From Orychophragmus violaceus (Eukaryota; Streptophyta; Magnoliopsida; Brassicales; Brassicaceae), in NCBI GenBank assembly GCA_030180135.1, contig CM058233.1, forward strand, positions 58,176,500 through 58,240,499: a stretch of DNA of 64,000 nt, read 5' to 3'. The notes beneath the pieces were generated by a model. It did no database searches and had not been told where the DNA came from. It saw only the letters and a list, made by a program, of their open reading frames with translations. The first letter of the stretch is position 1, and each line of letters opens with the position of its first letter. Below are positions 56,161 to 64,000 of this stretch, one piece after another. The position numbers were made by a program, and so were the translations under genes.

Positions 56161-58982
56161 ATGGATCGTGTAATCGGCGGAAAATTCAAGTTGAGTAGGA
56201 AGCTCGGTAGTGGATCATTCGGTGAAATTTTTATAGGTATCATTCATTCACACCAAAACAAAATCAGCTTTTTTTTTTTCTTTTTTAATTTTAATAATAA
56301 ACTGACAGTAATTTTGATCATGATTATCAAGGGATTAATGTCCAAACTGGAGAAGAAGTTGCTGTTAAGCTGGTATGTAATGAATCATTTGTACTAACAT
56401 GTGGTTTCTATTCAAATTCTCATTTTTTCTTCTGGGTTTTAATAGTACAAGAAAGACATGTAATTTTGATGGTCTGATACTGAATCTTTGAAATCTAGTC
56501 TCTGCAAATTGTAAAATTAATATAATAAGGTGTTTAATTTCTTATACTGAATCTTGGATCTTTATATTTGTATACTGACTTACTGAGTATATCAAAGTTT
56601 GATTTTTTTTGTTCTCCTCTGTTCTTGTAAACATGGCAATCCACATTTCTTACTATTTTTGTTTTTTGTACTTGTTGGTAGGAACCTGTGAAGACGAAGC
56701 ATCCTCAACTGCACTATGAATCAAAAGTATACATGCTTCTTCAAGGAGGGGGTGAGTTTCTTTTCTCAAACTCAATTCTCTCTGACGTTTCTATTTCATC
56801 GACCTAAATTATTTTACATTCTTTTGACCAGCTGGTATTCCTCATCTCAAATGGTTCGGTGTCGAGGGTGAATACAACTGCATGGCAATAGACCTTCTTG
56901 GTCCCAGCTTAGAGGACTTGTTCAACTACTGCACTCGCAATTTTTCTTTGAAAACTGTTCTAATGCTTGCTGATCAGTTAGTAAGTTTCTCCCCTTTCAT
57001 TTCATATTTGTTTTTGAGATCATTACTAAACTCTTCCTTTGATTATTATTATAACTGCAGATAAACAGAGTTGAATACATGCACTGTAAAGGATTTCTTC
57101 ACCGTGATATTAAACCAGACAACTTTTTGATGGGTCTCGGTCGCAAAGCAAACCAAGTAGGATTTTCTTGTTTCCTGCTTTGGTGAAAACGTTGGATGTA
57201 TATCATATGAGTGATCTTAACAGGTTAGATTCGATCTCAGGTGTATATTATCGATTATGGGCTTGCTAAAAAGTACAGAGATCTTCAGACACACAAGCAT
57301 ATACCATACAGGTGGGATCTATAAATGTTTGCTTGGCAATTTCATTCTTCCTTCATTCACTCTTCTTCTGTGCTTTTGATTCATAAGAGCTGGTTGAAAC
57401 TTTTACAGGGAGAATAAGAATCTAACTGGAACTGCTCGATATGCAAGTGTCAATACACACCTTGGGATTGGTGAGAACTATTTCTATATCACACATCAGA
57501 GTGGCTTACATTTCATTTCAATCATTATATGTGAGAAAACTTTGTTCAATGCAGAGCAAAGCAGAAGAGATGACCTGGAGTCGCTTGGTTATGTGCTGAT
57601 GTATTTTCTGCGAGGAAGGTAGGAAACTATCTATAGTGAGATCTTTAAAAAAGTCTTTAAAACTTGGGACGGTGTATTTTCTTGTCTCAGTCTACCATGG
57701 CAAGGTCTGAAAGCCGGTACCAAGAAACAGAAATATGACAAGATTAGTGAAAGGAAGATGCTTACTCCAGTAGAGGTACACAGTTATCTATAATATTGTT
57801 TTTGTATTTCAACGTTTAGCTTTCACTAAACATCATTTCGCTTTCTTCAGGTTCTTTGCAAGTCATTTCCTTCCGAGTTCACATCGTATTTCCATTACTG
57901 CCGATCATTGAGGTTTGAGGACAAACCAGATTATTCATATTTGAAAAGACTTTTCAGGGACCTTTTCATTCGGGAAGGTTAGAAACCTCTACTGTTTTGC
58001 TTCTCCTTCCCCTCTTCACTATAATGTTACTTATTGTTTTCCCAGTTATATTGATATATTCATGTGGGTTACGTCATTTGTTAATGCATATAGGTTATCA
58101 ATTCGACTATGTGTTTGATTGGACAATCTTGAAATATCCTCAGATGGGCTCTAGTTCGAGACCAAGGGTTAGTGTTTTGCGGGTCAACGTGTGAAGTACT
58201 AACTCTTAGACACCGTAGTTTGCTCTAAAATCTCATGTTTGTATTATCTTGTGTCTCGTTTCAACCAGCCAAATCCAAAACCAGCTCTAGACCCTCCAGG
58301 ACCATCTGCAGAAAGAAGTGAAAAGCCTTCAGGTAAAAGCCTTCAGACTCTATGTCATGCGTCTCTAATTGGATAAGTGTTGAAAATTTTGGAACTTTCT
58401 CCATGAACCTTGCAATAGATGTTTCTCTCCTTCAGAAGTTTGAAATCGATTCAAAATCTTGCAGATACGGGACATGTTTTAAGCTCAGATAGTTGAAGAG
58501 TTAGCTTTGAAGTTGATTTTCTATTTTGTGCAGTGGGGCAGGATCTGCGAGAAAGATTCTCAGGTGCGGTTGAAGCCTTTGCCAGACGAAATGTATCGAG
58601 TCCTGGGATTCGCTCTTCCAAAGAAGTGGTTAGCTTTTTTTTTCCTTTGCCTCTTCTATGAGAAGTGGATGGCTTAGAAGTTTTGTTTTGCTGAGTGTTT
58701 TGGATCAAAACAAGTGTGTTCCTATGAGAATCGTTTACTTCATCATTCAAAGTGATTGAGATTTCGTGTTGTGATGTTTGTTACAATATGCAGCACGAGT
58801 CTGAAAACACCAGAAATGAGAGTGCCACAAAAAGGGCGGTGATGTCAAGCAGCCGACCTGGCTCATCAGGTGCCCAAAAGATTCAAGAGGGCCAAGAATC
58901 TAAGCCAGCCGCAAGGCTTGGGCGTGATGACGCCCTGAGAAGCTTTGATTTGCTTACTATCGGTTCCAGAAAGCGGAAATGA
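56161..58982 (+). CDS. CKL10: Casein kinase I-like serine/threonine kinase (14 exons)
   Basis: Exons: 56161-56236, 56332-56372, 56682-56751, 56832-56980, 57061-57156, 57241-57311, 57409-57470, 57555-57618, 57691-57775, 57851-57977, 58094-58167, 58269-58332, 58534-58628, 58794-58982. All GT-AG; 1,263 nt, 420 aa plus stop. Kinase motifs: GSGSFGEIF, VAVKLEPVK, LLQGGAGIPHLKW, HRDIKPDNFLMGLG, IIDYGLAKKY, the CK1-specific TARYASVNTHLG in place of APE, RRDDLESLGYVLMYFLRG, LPWQGLKAGTKKQKY. C-terminal 120 residues: Pro/Ser-rich tail ending in basic GSRKRK, usual for plant CKLs that act at membranes, plasmodesmata or in the nucleus. CKL10 is proposed from the N-terminus and the conserved neighbours (recall of At3g23340); another CKL member is possible. 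Confidence 0.94.
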
Positions 58983-59938
58983 GTCGCAGAAAGTGGACTT
59001 ATGTTTACCCCTCTGAAAACTTTACATTCCATTTCCTCTGTTTAACTCTTTTGGGAATAAGATGAGAGAAAAGAATCTCTCTCCCTCTTTATGTGTTTGT
59101 ATAATTTGTTCTATAAAAAACTGTATATGTAAGTTGTAACAAGTACTTTGTTGAATACATTCATTTCATTTGGTCAAATACTCAGAACCTATTAATAGTT
59201 GTTAACTTCTCTTCAAATGTCTGAGCTAAGAAAATGGTTGCTCGTGAGAATGTTTGTTCTGAAGCTAACATTTAAGTGATTTGTAGAGACAGAAGAAACA
59301 AGCCTCTTTGCTTTTCTTAAGAGTTTTGATGGGGGACACTTTGGTTTGGAACTTTGGAGAAATCAAGAAACAAGCCTCTTTGTTTTCTTTGTTTTTACAA
59401 GACGAGTACGATTAGAGATGTCAGACGGGCTAACCCAAGCTCAAATAACCCAATCCAATGCGGTTTCAATTTTTTCTCGGATCTGGCGGGTTGACCTGCG
59501 CGGGCTGCGGTCCAAAATCCAATGGCCCAAGCCCAACCCGCATGTATTTTACGGATTAGCGGGCTGGCCCGCGGGTTCCTATACAAACTTGTTTCATTTC
59601 GATTTCAGCTTTATAATTAAGTATAAATAGACTTGTTTTCTAAGTTTTTACTATATGTTATAAAAAATTATATTAAAAACATTGATAAAACAAATGTTAC
59701 AGAAGCTAGAGCGAATTTTTTTTCAAAGTAGCGAATTATATATTTCATTATTGACTTTTTTAACTCTTTATTAGGAAGATATTGAGAATATATGTAAATC
59801 TTATAGATTTGGGAATATTCCTTTTTATTTTTATGTTTATCCTTTACTTGAAAGTTAAGCTAAAGAACACCTATATAATGTAAACTCATGAGCATGAATA
59901 AGATCATCGATTCAGAGCAATACATATCTTTCTTGACA
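58983..59938. other. CKL10 3' UTR, hAT-like fragment and Copia 5' LTR
   Basis: 58983 to about 59170 is the probable 3' UTR. About 59411-59590 is GC-rich with near-palindromic words (GACGGGCTAACCCA against GGCCCGCGGGTTCC) after TAGAGATGTCA, resembling a hAT-type terminal region; no second terminus seen. The part before 59938 is the 5' LTR of the following Copia: a TATA-like CTATATAATG at about 59872 and LTR end TTGACA at 59938. I cannot fix the LTR start because the partner LTR lies outside the window. Confidence 0.5.
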
Positions 59939-62900
59939 TGGTATCAGAGCCTACTTTTGGCCTGTGCTAAATTGCTCTTGAAAAAAAAAAAAAACCTAAA
60001 TCTAAGAGTCGCCAACAATGGCTGGTGGTGAAAAAAAAAAAGAGGCGCCGTTAATGTCGCTATACACCATCCAAAAAGGAGAAAACAGCGGGCAAGTATT
60101 GACACTAATACTGTTTAACGGAGCAAACTATGAGCGATGGTCGAAACTCATGGTTAACGCTCTCCGCACCAAAAGAAAATTAGGGTTTATCGAAGGAACC
60201 CTAACCCGACCAACAGAATCAGAAGACGACGGAGAACGTTGTGATATAGTTAACTCCCTGATTATTGGATGGATTATCGCAAGTGTGGAACCGCGCTTGA
60301 GATCCTCCATCTCTATTGTTGACGATGTCTCTGTAATGTGGGAAAGCATCAAAATCGACTTTTTGTGAGCGATGGGACAAGAGAACATCAGCTTCATGAA
60401 GACATTCAAAAGTGCAAACAAGATGGACAAACAGTTGCAAATTACTTTGGAAAGCTGATGACACTTTGGGACGACATGGCAAATCTAGACAAAGGTTTCA
60501 CTTGTTGCTACAAGAAACCAACATGTGCATCAATCATAGAGTACAATAAGAAGAGAGACACCACTCGTATTCATCTGATGGGTCTAGACAATCAACGTTT
60601 TGGAACAACACGTTCAAATTTGCTTACACGATTGAAGGAGCTAAACTTGGACCAAGTTTATTCGCAAATTGTCCAAGAGGAAAGGCATCTCAACGCTACT
60701 CGAGTCGCACAAGAGAACACAGCTGCGATTGGATTCTCAGCTGCAGCCACTAATGTCGCAAAACAGTCACTTCTGTGCACTCATTGCGGACGAGTAGGCC
60801 ACGAAAAGCAACAATGCTTCAAAATCGTGGGATATCCGGAATGGTGGCCGGAACAGTCGAGTGGACCCAGAAACGGTGGAACACGTGGACGTGGTTTGCA
60901 ACGTGGACGTGGAAGAAGAGGATCACAACCTTCGAGCCATCAAGCTAACGTCGCGACTGCGGAGGCACCGGAGGGTATACCGTCTCTCACACCTTCTCAA
61001 TGGAGCAATCTGGCGAGTTTCATTGAAAACCAGAAAAACTCAGGCACTGAAAAACTCTCTGGTAAGACTGAGAAACTCATTATTTTTGGTACAAAGAGTC
61101 AATTTGATCTAATTGTTGATTCCGGGGCAAGTCACCATATGACCGGTGAGGTTAATCTGTTGACTGATCTCCGATGCATCAAACCATGTCCGATCAAACT
61201 TCCTAATGGTGGTCTTACATGGGCCACACGACATGGAACTCTAAACCTTGGTGGAAAACTGATACTTCATAATGTGTTCTATGCACCTGATTTACACATT
61301 ACGCTTATTTCCATTGCACAGCTGCTTCGTGAGATTGCAAGTGCAGTTACATTCACCCGTGAGTTTTGTTTGATACATGACCAATCTTCGAGGACTTTGA
61401 TTGGAGCGGGTGAGGCATGTGATGGGGTTTATCATCTTGCTGGAGAAGTTCATCCTCAAGTCAGCCGAGTTGCTAAGATGAATAACCGAGAATTATGGCA
61501 TAGAAGAATGGGTCATCCGTCTTCTAATTAAAGTTCTTTCTTTACTTTTGGATATTGGAGTTTTTACTAATACTATTAGTACTTTGGAAGAGTGTTGTGA
61601 TGTATGCTTTTGTGCAAAACAATCTCGTGTTTCTTTTCAAGAAAGTTCAAATATAGCAACCGATTTGTTTAGCTTGATTCATTGTGATGTTTGGGGGCCA
61701 TATCGAACAAAATCTAGATGTGGTTCTGCATACTTTCTTACAATCGTAGGCGACTATTCAAGAGCTGTTTGGACACATCTCCTCCTGGAAAAATCATCTG
61801 TCACAACGGTTTTGAAGAACTTTGTGGCTTGGGTTGATCGCAAATTTGGGAAGAAAATTCAGACCATACGAACAGATAATGGTACCGAATTTCTTCCTCT
61901 TCGCACCTACTTTGCAGAACATGGCATCAATCATCAAACTTCGTGTGTCTACACGCCTCAACAGAATGGACGTGTCGAAATAAAACATAGGCATATTCTT
62001 AATATGGCCAGAGTATTGTTGTTTCAAGCTCATCTTCCGATTCTATTTTGGGGAGAAAGTATCCAAGCTGCAGCATTCCTCATAAATCGCACACCAACTC
62101 TGCTGCTCAAGGGTAAAACACCATACAAAATGATCTTCCAGCGACCTCCAACATATGACAGTGTTCGTACCTTCGAGTGTCTCTGTTATGTCACTCGTAC
62201 TCCTCGTGCTGGAGATAAATTTGAAGATCGCAGCTCTCGTTGTGTGTTTCTTGGCTATCCGTTTGGAAAGAAGGGATGGTTGGTGTTTGATCTCAAGACT
62301 GAGAAATTATTCACCTCTCGTGATGTTCACTTTCATGAGAGCGTGTTCCCTTTCGAAGCCACGAACCAACCTGATTCATCAGGTCCATCAGGTCAGATCA
62401 TCTCCCCACCTCTACCATTGATTCGACCGGTCACCACGCCTCCGGTCGAAGTTGCTTCCGATGGACCGGATGCTACTAGTGAGGGGGAGATCGATGCATC
62501 CAACACATAACAAGGATCAGAAGATGATGCTTCTTTACCTGCAAATACCACTGCAGACGGAGATATTACACCAGTGAATACAAGAGATCAACCTACGGAC
62601 CTTCATACAGTTGATACAGAACATGAGGGAGATGTTGGAGACGAAGTAGAAGCTGTCGAACAACTAGGTCGAGGCCATCGAGTCAAACACTCTTCGGTCC
62701 TCCTTAAACCTTATGTTCTTCACTCAGCAATTGTTGATGATAAACCTAATCGCTCGAGTGCTTCAACCCTCCCATTGTCCTCAAGTAAGTGCATTTATCC
62801 TCTCTCAAACTCTGTTTCTCTTCATCATTTTTCATCTCCACAACAGATTTATTTGAATGCGGTGGATGCCTATCATGAGCCTGTGTCTTTTAAAGAAGCA

Positions 62901-64000
62901 ATGCAATATGATCATTGTCGAAATGCTTCTAAAGCCGAGATTACAGCTTTAGAGGATCTGCACACATGGGACATAGTCGATCTCCCACCAAACAAACACG
63001 CTATCGGCAACAAATGGGTCTTCAAAGTGAAACTTAATTATGACGGTTCACTGGAATATTACAAAGCTCGTTTGGTTGTATTGGGAAATCGACAGGAAAA
63101 AGGAACAAATTATGATGAAACGTTTGCACGGGTTGTCAAGATGATAACAATCCGGGTATTCTTGAAAGTAGCTGCTGCGAAAAACTGGGAACTATATCAC
63201 ATGGATGTTCATAACGCTTTTCTCCATGGAGATTTGGAAGAAGAGGTCTACATGAAGTTGCCTCCAGGTTATCATGTTACTGATAAACAAAAGGTATGTC
63301 GTTTGAAAAAGTCCCTGTACGGACTAAAACAGGCTCCTCGGTGCTGGTTCGCTAAGCTCTCCGATTCATTACTGCGTTTTGGTTTCGTCCAGAACAAGAA
63401 AGATTATTCTTTGTTCTCTTATCATCGTGGTACATCCTGCGTATATGTCCTGGTTTATGTGGATGACCTCGTTATTGGAGGAAACGATTCCGCACTACTG
63501 ACGAAATTCAAAGCATACATGAGCAAAGCTTATTGTGACTCAGACTGGTCTGCTTGCCCTATTACTCGAAGATCATTGACTGGTTACGTTGTCCTTATGG
63601 GTGACTCGGTTGTCTCGTGGAAGACAAAGAAACAAAAGACTGTTTCTCGATCTTCCGCTGAAGCTGAATATCGTGCTATGTCTTATACGTACTCGGAAAT
63701 CCAATGGCTTCTCCAATTGCTTCCTGTGTTCGATATTCCTCATCCAGAACCAGTCTCATTCTTCTGCGACAACAAAGATGCGCTACACATTCTCAGGAAT
63801 CCGGTGTTTCATGAACGCACCAAACACATTGAGAATGACTGTCATATTATTCGGGATGCGTTTCAAGATGGTCTGCTAATACCTGCTCATGTCCGAACCA
63901 CTAAACAAATGGCCGATCTTCTGACTAAGGCTCTTGGACGAGTTCAGTTCTCATATCTTCTTCGCAAGATGGGAGTTCGTGACCTCCACTCGCCATCTTG
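59939..64000 (+). mobile_element. Degenerate Ty1/Copia element (Ale-type), runs off the window
   Basis: Starts with PBS TGGTATCAGAGCC at 59939 right after the LTR end. Gag-pol follows but is broken by at least two frameshifts, one stop and an internal deletion. The 3' LTR is beyond 64000. The zinc-knuckle followed by VGYPEWWPE fits the Ale/Retrofit group. Confidence 0.9.
60018..64000 (+). pseudogene. gag-pol: Broken Copia gag-pol
   Basis: Reading in order: 60018-60368 gag N-terminus (SGQVLTLILFNGANYERWSK); frameshift in an A run near 60350 into the frame 60338-61531, which holds the rest of gag, zinc knuckle CTHCGRVGHEKQQC near 60780, protease VDSGASHHMTG near 61115, and WHRRMGHPSS; second frameshift near 61520 into 61548-62510 with integrase (HCDVWGPYRTKSRCG, RTDNGTEFL); TAA at 62508-62510; then RT in the same frame to the window end (YKARLVVLGNRQ, MDVHNAFLHGDLEEEVYMK, YVDDLVIGGND near 63450) and RNase H (YCDSDWSACPITRRSLTGYV, SRSSAEAEYRAM). 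From KFKAYM the reading jumps to AYCDSDW at about 63528, so the end of RT and the start of RNase H (over 100 residues) are deleted. Not functional. Confidence 0.9.

Noticed and set aside
1..64000. CRISPR arrays, prokaryotic operons, tRNA or rRNA genes
   Set aside because: The repeats seen are transposon-derived and the genes are intron-bearing plant genes; no tRNA or rRNA was recognised by eye.

Overview
The window is nuclear DNA from a crucifer (Brassicaceae). Three host genes read as an NDR-type AGC kinase (2273-4977), a DYW-class PPR protein (35628-37844) and a casein kinase I-like gene (56161-58982). From memory this is the gene order of the Arabidopsis At3g23310 - At3g23330 - At3g23340 interval. 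All three are on the + strand and look intact. The two multi-exon genes have consistent GT-AG introns that keep the frame open (553 and 420 codons). Nearly everything else is transposable-element DNA, which has spread a compact Arabidopsis-like interval over more than 56 kb.

Layout: 1-1258 holds an AT microsatellite and a poly(A)-tailed non-LTR retroposon bounded by a 17-bp target duplication. 2273-4977 is the NDR kinase. 4903-6530 (last exon plus 3' flank) is repeated almost perfectly at 33124-34751. Between the copies lies a Ty3/Gypsy Tat-lineage block: a 5'-truncated element (6531-21821) sharing an LTR (21822-22474) with a complete element (21822-33123). The truncated element carries a nested Ty1/Copia element (6842-14620, TSD TAAAT). 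Each Gypsy unit carries, between pol and its 3' LTR, an antisense gene that I can model with four exons and 925 codons, with a TATA box of its own facing away from the LTR.

35628-37844 is the PPR gene. 37.8-51.5 kb is old transposon debris: a fold-back MITE with TTTAGGG-like units, a Helitron end and helicase remnant, an F-box-like pseudogene fragment, two decayed LINEs, and a non-coding block with a dense TTGAC cluster that may be a long LTR remnant. 51545-55858 is a young L1-type LINE with intact ORF2, inserted about 300 bp upstream of the casein kinase start codon. 59.9-64.0 kb is a broken Copia element of the Ale type that runs off the window.

The strongest observations are (i) the duplicated NDR 3' end flanking the Gypsy block, with a 3-bp microhomology junction at 6528-6530 on one side and an exact LTR end at 33123/33124 on the other. 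This implies an ectopic join between an empty allele and an allele with the element in the last NDR exon, or else a haplotype mis-assembly. (ii) The spliced, separately promoted antisense gene inside the Tat element. I see no CRISPR array, prokaryotic operon or RNA gene. Exon coordinates were derived by hand from splice signals and frame; family and synteny statements are recall, not database searches.
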